A DNA stretch of 7,119 nt from Promethearchaeota archaeon (GTDB taxonomy: Archaea > Asgardarchaeota > Lokiarchaeia > Sigyniarchaeales > Promethearchaeaceae). The position numbers were made by a program, and so were the translations under genes. Of the stretch, positions 1 to 5,571 are shown one piece after another; the stretch's first letter is position 1; each line of letters begins with the position of its first letter. The stretch covers positions 1 to 7,119 of the forward strand of contig WJKO01000042.1 in assembly GCA_014729055.1 (NCBI GenBank). Direction: 5' to 3'. The notes under the pieces were generated by a model. That model saw nothing but the letters and a program-made list of their open reading frames with translations. It was not told the DNA's origin and did not search any database.

Positions 1-407
1 TTGCTAACATCGTCCATCGTACCACTCTGCGTGGTCCTGCTAACTGGATGGTGACAAGCGCTGACATTGCTTCGAAGTACGAGCAGTTGAATGATTTCCG
101 TGGTAGTGATGCTCTTGCTACTGATGGTCTTGACATTGGCATTACCAATGCTGGTACTATTCAGAGCAAGCTGAAGTTGTACAAGGATCCGCTCTTTCCA
201 AACTGCAAGATCCTGATGGGATTCAAGGGCAACAGTGCTCTCGATAGTGGGTATTTTTATGCTCCATATATACCGTTGCTCAGCACCCCGACTGTGATGG
301 ATCCGAATAGCTTTACTCCGAACAAGGGCGTGATGACTCGTTACGGCAAGAAGCTGATTGAGGACGGCGGTCTGTTCTACGCTACAGTTAACGTTAGCAA
401 TCTTTAA
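1..407 (+). CDS. Major capsid protein, gp23-like (C-terminal part)
   Basis: This is the C-terminal 134 residues of a T4 gp23-type major capsid protein, the hexamer-forming shell subunit of the prohead. The reading frame is open from base 3, so the ATG at 48 is an internal methionine and the real start lies upstream of the window. Seen directly: a segment GYFYAPYIPLL, then DPNSF, then GVMTRYGKK, then a short beta-like tail ending VSNL and a TAA stop. In T4-like phages the gp23 C-terminus carries the same order (YAPY.PL, then a D/N..F patch, then a TRYG motif). The short tail after TRYG is closer to distant T4 relatives than to T4 itself, as I remember those sequences. Codons are richer in G and C than in the rest of the window, which fits a very highly expressed late gene. 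A strong hairpin follows directly. The family is well supported; the exact phage group is not. Confidence 0.88.
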   Translation, partial: ANIVHRTTLRGPANWMVTSADIASKYEQLNDFRGSDALATDGLDIGITNAGTIQSKLKLYKDPLFPNCKILMGFKGNSALDSGYFYAPYIPLLSTPTVMDPNSFTPNKGVMTRYGKKLIEDGGLFYATVNVSNL

Positions 408-464
408 TAAGATACAAAAGAAAACCCTGGAGGTAGTACTTCGGGGTTTTCTTTTGTATCTTAT
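407..464 (+). terminator. Long-stem terminator after the capsid gene
   Basis: The arms 407-427 and 444-464 are perfect reverse complements over 21 bp. Allowing G-U pairs, 428-432 can pair with 439-443, leaving a six-base loop. The 3' arm contains a T-rich run (TTTTCTTTT) after GGGG, as expected for an intrinsic terminator. The mirrored A-rich run on the 5' arm means the same hairpin could also stop transcription arriving from the right. The first base of the stem is the last base of the gp23 stop codon. It separates capsid transcription from the accessory genes downstream. Confidence 0.85.
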
Positions 465-603
465 AAACAAATTGTATATTATTTACAAAAAGAATGAGAC
501 TGTTTATTAAGCAGAGTAAGAAATGTATATAAGCTGTTTGGAAAATCACAAATAAATATATATACAATTTGCATAACCAGTATTGGCCATTGTATATTTT
601 GTC

Positions 604-679
604 TATATATTTACAATTTGATTGGCAGAACAAAAAAGAAGCAAAGATAAAGAAAGAAAATGCAAATTGTAAATATATA
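604..679. repeat. 17-bp perfect inverted repeat
   Basis: Bases 604-620 and 663-679 are exact reverse complements over 17 bp, separated by 42 bases of purine-rich sequence. The arms contain the CAAATTGTA core plus an AAATATATA tail. The right arm runs into the late promoter box TATAAATA at 676-683, so any protein or RNA structure using the repeat would touch that promoter. The loop is large and the arms are AT-rich, so a stable RNA hairpin is doubtful. A paired protein-binding site is as likely. Confidence 0.6.
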
Positions 680-683
680 AATA
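676..683 (+). promoter_or_regulatory. T4-type late promoter box TATAAATA
   Basis: This is an exact match to the T4 late promoter -10 consensus TATAAATA, which is read by host RNA polymerase carrying the phage sigma gp55 and clamp-loaded co-activator. It lies 27 bases before the ATG of the HNH gene, leaving a short leader of roughly 15 to 20 bases. I noticed no other exact plus-strand copy in the window. The composition here is very AT-rich, so a chance match is possible, but position and exactness favour a real late promoter. Confidence 0.55.
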
Positions 684-710
684 AAACGCGAAGTATAAAG
701 AGAATATTTT

Positions 711-1643
711 ATGATTGTATGGTCGAGAACAACTAAAGATTTTGGAGTTACGGAGGGTAACGTAACCAAGAGGTCTAAAGTATGGTTTAAATGTGGCAAT
801 TGCGGGAAAGAATATGTTTTGTCATACAAAACAATAATAGAAAGGGGAAGATGTGAAAGAAATAAATGCAAATTTTGCGCAAACCAATTTCTTACCGAGA
901 CCCAAAGAGAAACACGAAAGAACTCGTATGTTAAGAAATGCCGGGAGAATTATACTGAAGAAAAGAAAAGAAAGCTTAATCAGTATTATCTTAAATCATG
1001 GAAAACATTAGTTACAAGGAGGGTGTTAACAATAGAAGACAAGCATGGGACTTGCGATATAACCTGTGAATATGTGGCTACCATGCTTAAAAATCAAGAT
1101 TATAAATGTAAATTGTCTGGTGTTCAATTGACGCACACTAAATCACTTAATAGCATGTCAATTGACAGGATAGATAACAATTTAGGACATATTAAAAATA
1201 ATGTCCAACTAATTTGTAGGGGGCTCAATATAGCTAAAAATAAACATACAAATAATAATATAATACAATTTTTAGATTGTTTGTGCAATAAGCGAAAGTT
1301 TGTTCCGGAAAAGTTCTCTAGAGATTATCTGTCATCTGTTAGAAGAAACAGTGAGCAGAGAGATAGAAGGAAACAGTTAGACAATGATTTAACTACAGAC
1401 ATTTTAGTTGATATTTATAAACAACAAAAAGGTTTATGCACTATAACTGGCTTACCATTAGCGTGTTATCCACATCCTTGTTTTAGCTGTTCTATAGATC
1501 GTTTGGATAATAATTTGGGCCATACAGTTGATAATATCCATTTAGTTCTGAAGTGTATTAATAGAGCAAAATCTCGTTTTACCATAAACCAAGTTAATAC
1601 TTGGTTAGAAGACGTGAGGAGTTGTTATGGAAACCTTGATTGA
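711..1643 (+). CDS. Zinc-ribbon protein with two tandem HNH nuclease domains
   Basis: This is a 310-residue putative homing-type endonuclease that would cut DNA. It starts with a four-cysteine zinc-ribbon-like module (C28, C31, C53, C56), then a basic linker (about 62-105). Two copies of one nuclease module follow. Module 1 (about 111-190) has CKLSG at 133 and SIDRIDNNLGH at 150-160, then NN and N..K. Module 2 (about 225-301) has CTITG at 243 and SIDRLDNNLGH at 261-271, then DN and N..K. In the S-x-D-R-[IL]-D branch of HNH nucleases common in phages, this block forms the metal-binding beta-beta-alpha site. Both copies look intact, which is odd because one is usual. The start at 711 has a modest AAAGAG site at 697-702. 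The gene sits under the late-type box and overlaps the methyltransferase by 17 nt. Free-standing homing endonuclease is the likeliest role; the target is unknown. Confidence 0.8.
   Translation: MIVWSRTTKDFGVTEGNVTKRSKVWFKCGNCGKEYVLSYKTIIERGRCERNKCKFCANQFLTETQRETRKNSYVKKCRENYTEEKKRKLNQYYLKSWKTLVTRRVLTIEDKHGTCDITCEYVATMLKNQDYKCKLSGVQLTHTKSLNSMSIDRIDNNLGHIKNNVQLICRGLNIAKNKHTNNNIIQFLDCLCNKRKFVPEKFSRDYLSSVRRNSEQRDRRKQLDNDLTTDILVDIYKQQKGLCTITGLPLACYPHPCFSCSIDRLDNNLGHTVDNIHLVLKCINRAKSRFTINQVNTWLEDVRSCYGNLD
1616..1621 (+). promoter_or_regulatory. Strong ribosome binding site for the methyltransferase
   Basis: GAGGAG ends five bases before the ATG at 1627 and lies inside the end of the HNH gene. Together with the 17-nt gene overlap it fixes the methyltransferase start and suggests the two proteins are made from one message by coupled translation. 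Confidence 0.75.
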
Positions 1644-2796
1644 AGACTATAAAACCATGAGTTTAAGACAAATGGCGTCGAGATATGGTGTTTCGGCTAT
1701 GACGATTAGGAAGAGATTAAAAAAGTTAGGGGTTGACACCAGTTATAGAAACTCAGTCAGACCTAAAGAATTAAATGATCATAATTTTATTGATGAACAG
1801 TTAAAAGAAGGGAAGACGTATGAAGATATTGCTAAAAATTTGGGTGTTGATAAAAGAACGGTTAAATCAGCGCATAACCGTAAAATGCCAGATGAAATTT
1901 ATTATTCAAATTGGAAAGATTGTTTTAAGAATCATCAGCAATGTAGTACTTGGTTATTAAGATACGGTTTTAAACATCCTGAGTATAATGAGAGAATGTT
2001 AGCTAAATTTAGTACGAGTATGCTGGGAGTTGAACCTAGTTTAAATGCTAATGTTAACTGCCCGGCAGCGCTCAATTTTATTAAACATTTCTGCAAACAT
2101 TTTTATTATTCAACTCACAAAGGATATAATTGTGTGCCAGACGCTTGGGATAAGGGAAATACTATTGTATTGAAAAAGGCGGTACAAATGATGTGGGATC
2201 ATGGTAAAAAATGTAATATTTATAGTTTATTGAAAATAATAGCTAAACATTTTCGAGATTTCACTACAGTTTCTATCTTCAAACCTTGGGTGGCATCTTA
2301 TGTTTATGATAAGTATATCCCTAATGGAGGAAAAGTGATAGATCCTTCAATGGGGTGGGGAGGAAGACTGATTGGGTGCGCAGATCGCAATATAGAATAC
2401 GTAGGGTATGATCTAAATAAGAATGCGGTAAATGCAAACAATCGAATTAAAGATTATTTAAATTCTCACGGTAATAAAGTAAAAGCTGATATTAAAGTTG
2501 TGGACTCATGTACGGTTAATATGCCTCATGGAGATTTATTGTTAACGTCGCCCCCATATGACGATGCTGAGCATTATGATGGGGTCGACTCGACAAATAC
2601 CAAAACAGAGCCCATGCTTGAAAACATTTTTACTTTTAATGGGATTATAGCGCTCAATTTGCCATTACGTTTAGAAAAAATATGCTTAGAGTTAGCTTCT
2701 CGGCGTAGGAGGAAATTAATCGAAAGATTAAAAATGAAAACTACTTCTTTCATGGGTCGTGAAAAAACACATGAACCAATACTGATATTCCACTAA
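1627..2796 (+). CDS. DNA methyltransferase with two N-terminal helix-turn-helix units
   Basis: This 389-residue protein is predicted to move a methyl group from S-adenosylmethionine to an amino group of adenine or cytosine (N6A or N4C type). HTH units lie at about 11-36 (LRQMASRYGVSAMTIRKRL) and 62-84 (YEDIAKNLGVDKRTVK). A middle region (about 90-210), rich in aromatic and cysteine residues, matches nothing I know. The catalytic domain has FKPW at 218, the cofactor loop DPSMGWGGRLIG at 239-250, YVGYDLN at 258-264 and the catalytic TSPPY at 307-311. It ends with a REKTHEPILIF strand. Cofactor motif before catalytic motif with no long insert resembles a gamma-class order, and there is no obvious target-recognition domain after TSPPY. 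All key residues are present, so it is probably active. The HTH units resemble those of the nuclease gene downstream, hinting that it moves with, or guards against, homing endonucleases. The target sequence is unknown. Confidence 0.82.
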   Translation: METLIEDYKTMSLRQMASRYGVSAMTIRKRLKKLGVDTSYRNSVRPKELNDHNFIDEQLKEGKTYEDIAKNLGVDKRTVKSAHNRKMPDEIYYSNWKDCFKNHQQCSTWLLRYGFKHPEYNERMLAKFSTSMLGVEPSLNANVNCPAALNFIKHFCKHFYYSTHKGYNCVPDAWDKGNTIVLKKAVQMMWDHGKKCNIYSLLKIIAKHFRDFTTVSIFKPWVASYVYDKYIPNGGKVIDPSMGWGGRLIGCADRNIEYVGYDLNKNAVNANNRIKDYLNSHGNKVKADIKVVDSCTVNMPHGDLLLTSPPYDDAEHYDGVDSTNTKTEPMLENIFTFNGIIALNLPLRLEKICLELASRRRRKLIERLKMKTTSFMGREKTHEPILIFH

Positions 2797-2809
2797 CATT
2801 TGAAGACCA

Positions 2810-2837
2810 TTGACAGAATTTTCCGTTGTGGTATAAT
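2810..2837 (+). promoter_or_regulatory. Consensus extended -10 sigma70 promoter, leaderless start
   Basis: TTGACA (2810-2815), a 16-bp spacer and TATAAT (2832-2837) match both sigma70 consensus boxes exactly. TGG directly before TATAAT supplies an extended -10. The expected transcription start (about 2843-2846) falls on or just before the ATG at 2846, and no Shine-Dalgarno sequence precedes that ATG. The following gene is therefore probably read from a leaderless or nearly leaderless message. A consensus of this quality in a 49-bp intergenic gap is unlikely to be chance. Confidence 0.78.
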
Positions 2838-2845
2838 GACTTAGT

Positions 2846-4246
2846 ATGGGAAAAGAATTATCAGATAAAATAACAGAATTATTCAATTCTGGAATGACTC
2901 ATCAAGAAATTGGTAATATTGTAGGTAAACCTCGCAGAACAGTTATGAGGTTGTGTAACAAACTTGGGCTAAAAAGAACTAAATCAGAAGCTGCGGCACT
3001 AAAGATTAAGTCACCAATAGATAAGCCAGAAATTGTTGATTTTATTAAAGAGAATAGGCATTCTATGTCTCTTGAAGAAATAGCAGTTAAATTTGGCTCG
3101 TCTATTAGTTCTGTCCAGAGATTGTGTAATAAACACGATATAGAACTTGATAAAGAAAAATATCGTGAAGAACAATCTAAAAAGATGATCGCAGCGTGGA
3201 CAGATGAGAAAAAAGCCATTGCCTCAGAAAAGTCTAGGCTTTTGGTTACTGGTGAGTTAAGACAGAAATTGAGTTTGGGAACTAAAAAGCTATGGGAGCA
3301 GGATAAATACCGTTCAGTTCAAGCTATTAAAAGATCGGAACAGTCGTGGTCCATATCTTCTATTCAGTCACAGTTATACGAAATGCTTGATGATCTTGGC
3401 GTCAAGTATTACAGAGAACATGATGATAAGCCTAATGACTCAGAAACTGTAATTGGCCCTTACAATTTTGACTGCGTTGTACCTGTTAGCGAAAAAGTTC
3501 TTTTGATAGAATGCCAGGGAGATTACTGGCATTCTATCTCAAAGGCTGTTATAAAAGATGAACAAAAGAAGTCTTATATAAACAACAATTTTAGTAATTA
3601 TGAATTAAAATATCTATGGGAACATGAATTTAGATGCAGAGACAGAGTTTTTGAAACCTTAAAATATTGGCTTGGAATTACACAAGTTGAAATATGTGAT
3701 TTTAGTTTTTGTGATGTTAACATAGTGCAGATAAATACCAAGACAGCCAATAAGTTACTAGATAAGTATCATTATTTGTCGGGCTGCGGTCGTGGTGGTA
3801 TTATATATGGCGCTTTTTATAATGGCAATCTGATTGCTGTTTGTTCTTTTTCATCGTTGATAAGACAAAATTTACCGTATGACAGAAAAACATCCAGGGA
3901 ATTGTCGCGTTTTTGTGTACATCCAAAGTTCCAGAAGAAGAATTTTGGTAGTTGGTTTATAAGTAGAGCGTTAAAAAAGCTTCCAATAAATATAAAAACA
4001 GTAATTTCTTATTGTGATACTACTTTTAACCATGATGGTGCTCTTTACAAAGCGTGCAACTTTGTAGAAGATGGTGAAGTTAGACCTGACTATTGGTATG
4101 TTGATGAAAATAAATGGGTGATGCATAAGAAGACGTTATATTCACATGCTATGAAAATGGGAGTTAAAGAGACAGAGTTTGCTGAAGAATATGGATATGA
4201 AAGGGTATATGGGTCTAAGAAAATAAGATATATTTATTTAAGATAA
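2846..4246 (+). CDS. HTH - Vsr/EDxHD-like nuclease - GNAT/Mom-like fusion, putative homing endonuclease
   Basis: This is a 466-residue multidomain protein, most likely a DNA-targeting endonuclease. HTH units lie at about 8-43 and 62-100. A basic linker with K..LWEQDKYRS-type segments (about 105-165) resembles modular DNA-binding linkers of phage nucleases. A Vsr-like fold spans about 170-277, with YNFDC (D209), LLIECQGDYWH (E222, Q224, H229), D238 and YLWEHEF at 256-262. This fits the D, H, D part of the EDxHD homing endonuclease pattern. The C-terminal domain (about 285-466) is GNAT-like: ELSRFCVHPKFQKKN, VISYCDTTFNHDGALYKACNF, RPDYWYVD, MHKKTLY, then GYERVYG. This domain is common at the end of phage Vsr-type endonucleases and also resembles the Mu Mom DNA-modification family. 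Which activity it has here is unknown. The ATG at 2846 follows a consensus promoter without a ribosome site. An alternative start at 2894 has no better site and would cut the first HTH unit. Confidence 0.8.
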   Translation: MGKELSDKITELFNSGMTHQEIGNIVGKPRRTVMRLCNKLGLKRTKSEAAALKIKSPIDKPEIVDFIKENRHSMSLEEIAVKFGSSISSVQRLCNKHDIELDKEKYREEQSKKMIAAWTDEKKAIASEKSRLLVTGELRQKLSLGTKKLWEQDKYRSVQAIKRSEQSWSISSIQSQLYEMLDDLGVKYYREHDDKPNDSETVIGPYNFDCVVPVSEKVLLIECQGDYWHSISKAVIKDEQKKSYINNNFSNYELKYLWEHEFRCRDRVFETLKYWLGITQVEICDFSFCDVNIVQINTKTANKLLDKYHYLSGCGRGGIIYGAFYNGNLIAVCSFSSLIRQNLPYDRKTSRELSRFCVHPKFQKKNFGSWFISRALKKLPINIKTVISYCDTTFNHDGALYKACNFVEDGEVRPDYWYVDENKWVMHKKTLYSHAMKMGVKETEFAEEYGYERVYGSKKIRYIYLR

Positions 4247-4382
4247 ATTGCCACTTGAATTGGTGAAAGAAGCAGGTACGAAGCAATTGAAGCAATAACC
4301 TAGAAAGGATATAATGATGCAGACCTTATTGACGATTACTGCGCTAAGTGTAAAAAGCTGAGAACAGAATATAAGGATCAAA
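4247..4382 (+). other. Short intergenic region with coding debris
   Basis: Two short stretches read like protein but lack full genes. TTG at 4248 to the stop at 4296-4298 gives LPLELVKEAGTKQLKQ. After a stop at 4301, another frame gives DADLIDDYCAKCKKLRTEY, ending at a TAA at about 4394 inside the next gene; it has a CxxC pair. An AAAGGA at 4304-4309 precedes ATG ATG at 4314, which opens a 15-codon frame. These could be remnants of a decayed gene displaced by the neighbouring nuclease or DUF4419 genes. The region also contains the promoter listed separately. The debris reading is low confidence because the pieces are short. Confidence 0.35.
4287..4315 (+). promoter_or_regulatory. Sigma70-type promoter before the DUF4419 gene
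   Basis: TTGAAG (4287-4292), a 17-bp spacer and TATAAT (4310-4315) make a near-consensus promoter with a start expected near 4322. That leaves a leader of about 60 bases before the DUF4419 ATG. The same -35 hexamer, spacing and -10 recur at 5353-5381, which argues for a shared promoter class. The TATAAT overlaps a possible small start codon at 4314, so part of the match could instead be coding debris. Confidence 0.6.
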
Positions 4383-5285
4383 ATGATAACGCATAAATTT
4401 CCAAAAGAACAAGAAGTCAGTAATGAGACTATTAAAAATAGTATAATAAGATCTAAATATAAAAATGGACTTTTTATTGCTTTATATTTTGGGTACTCAT
4501 ATCATGTTCCCATTGGCATTAGGCCAGATGATATCCTGAATAATGTTGCTTCAATTTGGTCTAAATATATTTTGTTAAACGCGGAGAAGTTTAGAGATTT
4601 TTTCGTAGGTTACGCAGGAAAGAAAGAACTAATATATTATTCTGGAGGATCATACTCTGACTATAGAATGCCAGAATTTTTGAATGGATTGATTGATTTG
4701 ATAGTAAAAGACCAAGAAGATGATAAAATTCTTTGGTCTATAAATTCAAATTTTACAACAACTGAATTAAATGATAAAATGGTTAGAGCAGCTTCTACTT
4801 TAGCTTCTCAAAAAGAGTATTACGAATATGGTGTTAGTTTATTGTGTGGATTCTCTGAGGTAGTTCTTGAAGGGACTGAAGAAGATTGGAATAACTTGAT
4901 TTTGGCAATTGAAAATATGCCGTGCCCTGATGATTCGCTGGTAAGCTGGAGATTGAATATAACACATGTCATCAAAAACATGATTGAAGGTAATGAGGAT
5001 TTTTGGCAGTCGTGTGTAGTTAAACACCCTTATGGAAGTGGTGGTCAATCAAAGAAGGATGGATGGATAACCATATTTAATCCTATTAATGAAAATGGAG
5101 ACTGGATAACACAAATAGAAGATAAAGATATTCTTGATTTAACAAGCGATTTCGATATTAATATTAATGATAATGGTCAAGAATTTACTGTAAAAGCTGT
5201 GTCTGGTCCAGTGTCTGTAAAGTTATTTGATCGTTTATCTGTTTTAAATAAAACAAGGTTTGTCAGAAAGCATCATTTAAAATGA
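4383..5285 (+). CDS. DUF4419 domain protein
   Basis: This 300-residue protein matches the DUF4419 family over most of its length; its biochemical function is not known to me. Seen directly, in family order: RPDDI at 47-51; NAEKFRDFFVGYAGKKEL at 66-83; FTTTE at 124-128; YYEYGVSLLCGF at 146-157 followed by VVLEGTEEDWNNL to 172; FWQS at 207-210; GSGG at 218-221 and DGWITIFNP at 226-234. The family is recalled from fungi, animals, some bacteria and large viruses, which makes a phage copy notable. There is no signal peptide or membrane segment, so it should be cytoplasmic. The last 60 residues (acidic, then basic) are not obviously part of the domain. The start at 4383 has AAGGA at 4373-4377 at good spacing. 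It has its own promoter, and neighbours on both sides look like debris, so it is probably a cargo gene. Confidence 0.82.
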   Translation: MITHKFPKEQEVSNETIKNSIIRSKYKNGLFIALYFGYSYHVPIGIRPDDILNNVASIWSKYILLNAEKFRDFFVGYAGKKELIYYSGGSYSDYRMPEFLNGLIDLIVKDQEDDKILWSINSNFTTTELNDKMVRAASTLASQKEYYEYGVSLLCGFSEVVLEGTEEDWNNLILAIENMPCPDDSLVSWRLNITHVIKNMIEGNEDFWQSCVVKHPYGSGGQSKKDGWITIFNPINENGDWITQIEDKDILDLTSDFDININDNGQEFTVKAVSGPVSVKLFDRLSVLNKTRFVRKHHLK

Positions 5286-5310
5286 TGGATGGAGATAAAA
5301 TGAATGAACT

Positions 5311-5349
5311 AGTGATTAATAGCGCCAGTGATTAATAACGCCAGTGATT
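5311..5349 (+). repeat. 16-bp tandem repeat, about 2.4 copies
   Basis: AGTGATTAATAGCGCC (5311-5326) is followed at once by AGTGATTAATAACGCC (5327-5342), one base different, and by the first seven bases of a third copy (5343-5349). It starts inside an 11-codon frame and ends four bases before the -35 box at 5353. It could be a replication-slippage duplication, or an operator array for that promoter. Confidence 0.75.
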
Positions 5350-5352
5350 GAA

Positions 5353-5381
5353 TTGAAGAGATTGGCAATGATGGGTATAAT
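5353..5381 (+). promoter_or_regulatory. Sigma70-type promoter for the small-gene block
   Basis: TTGAAG (5353-5358), a 17-bp spacer and TATAAT (5376-5381) have the same hexamers and spacing as the promoter at 4287. The expected start is near 5388, just before the ATG of the broken small ORF. It probably also supplies the genes at 5596 and 5877, since no terminator is visible between them. Confidence 0.62.
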
Positions 5382-5398
5382 AGATGTATTTAATAAGC

Positions 5399-5571
5399 AT
5401 GGATAAACATATTATTATAGAGTCTTTAATAAGATCTCAAAAGAAATTGTATAAATCTGCTGAGGAAAATGGGTCAATTGATTCTAATCGATTTACTCGG
5501 ATTGAGTTCTTAAATCTGATCCTAATAATATACATTGTAGTGGGTTAATTGATGTTCAACCAATGAAATAA
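5399..5571 (+). pseudogene. Small phage ORF, apparently frameshifted
   Basis: From ATG 5399 a frame reads MDKHIIIESLIRSQKKLYKS and continues polar and lysine/glutamate-rich to RFTRIEF. It then turns into a hydrophobic run (LNLILIIYIVVG) and stops at 5546-5548, giving 49 residues. In another frame, just after the change point (about 5508-5512), the sequence reads KSDPNNIHCSGLIDVQPMK and stops at 5569-5571. Joining the two by restoring one missing base gives a coherent protein of about 57 residues. No good Shine-Dalgarno precedes the ATG, but a promoter start lies about 10 bases upstream. I do not recognise the protein. A programmed -1 frameshift is possible, but no classic slippery heptamer is present. 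It could also be an intact 49-residue gene. Confidence 0.42.

Larger units (their letters stand above)
465..710. other. AT-rich spacer with repeated CAAATTGTA motif
   Basis: I find no convincing gene in this spacer. The small open frames on both strands are hydrophobic or very short (for example a 12-codon frame at 494). What it does hold is four copies of CAAATTGTA followed by an A/T run: forward at 468-476 and 663-671, reverse at 563-571 and 612-620. It also carries the late promoter box for the next gene at its right end. The repeats could be binding sites for a phage regulator or remnants of insertion events. At this base composition some recurrence by chance is possible. Confidence 0.5.

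Noticed and set aside
394..633. 79-codon minus-strand frame after the capsid gene
   Set aside because: Its translation is rich in Tyr, Ile, Leu and Cys, it runs through the terminator hairpin and it has no ribosome site; it is a by-product of AT-rich DNA.
611..871. 86-codon minus-strand frame opposite the HNH gene start
   Set aside because: It is hydrophobic, lies antisense to the zinc-ribbon coding sequence and has no start signal.
1408..2230. TATTTATA strings that would be late promoters on the minus strand
   Set aside because: They lie inside coding sequence with no minus-strand gene to serve and are expected by chance in AT-rich DNA.
711..2796. HNH plus methyltransferase as a classical restriction-modification system
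   Set aside because: The HNH protein has the SxDRxD phage homing-type pattern rather than a known restriction enzyme architecture, and no shared recognition domain is visible; kept only as a hypothesis in the findings.
2902..3219. 105-codon minus-strand frame inside the nuclease-GNAT gene
   Set aside because: It is serine- and leucine-rich antisense of the HTH region; the plus-strand protein is clearly the real one.
4839..5048. 69-codon minus-strand frame inside the DUF4419 gene
   Set aside because: It is antisense to the conserved LEGTEEDW and FWQS region, with no independent support.
5271..5287. Hairpin around the DUF4419 stop codon as a terminator
   Set aside because: The stem has only seven AT-rich pairs and no T-run follows, so termination is not supported.
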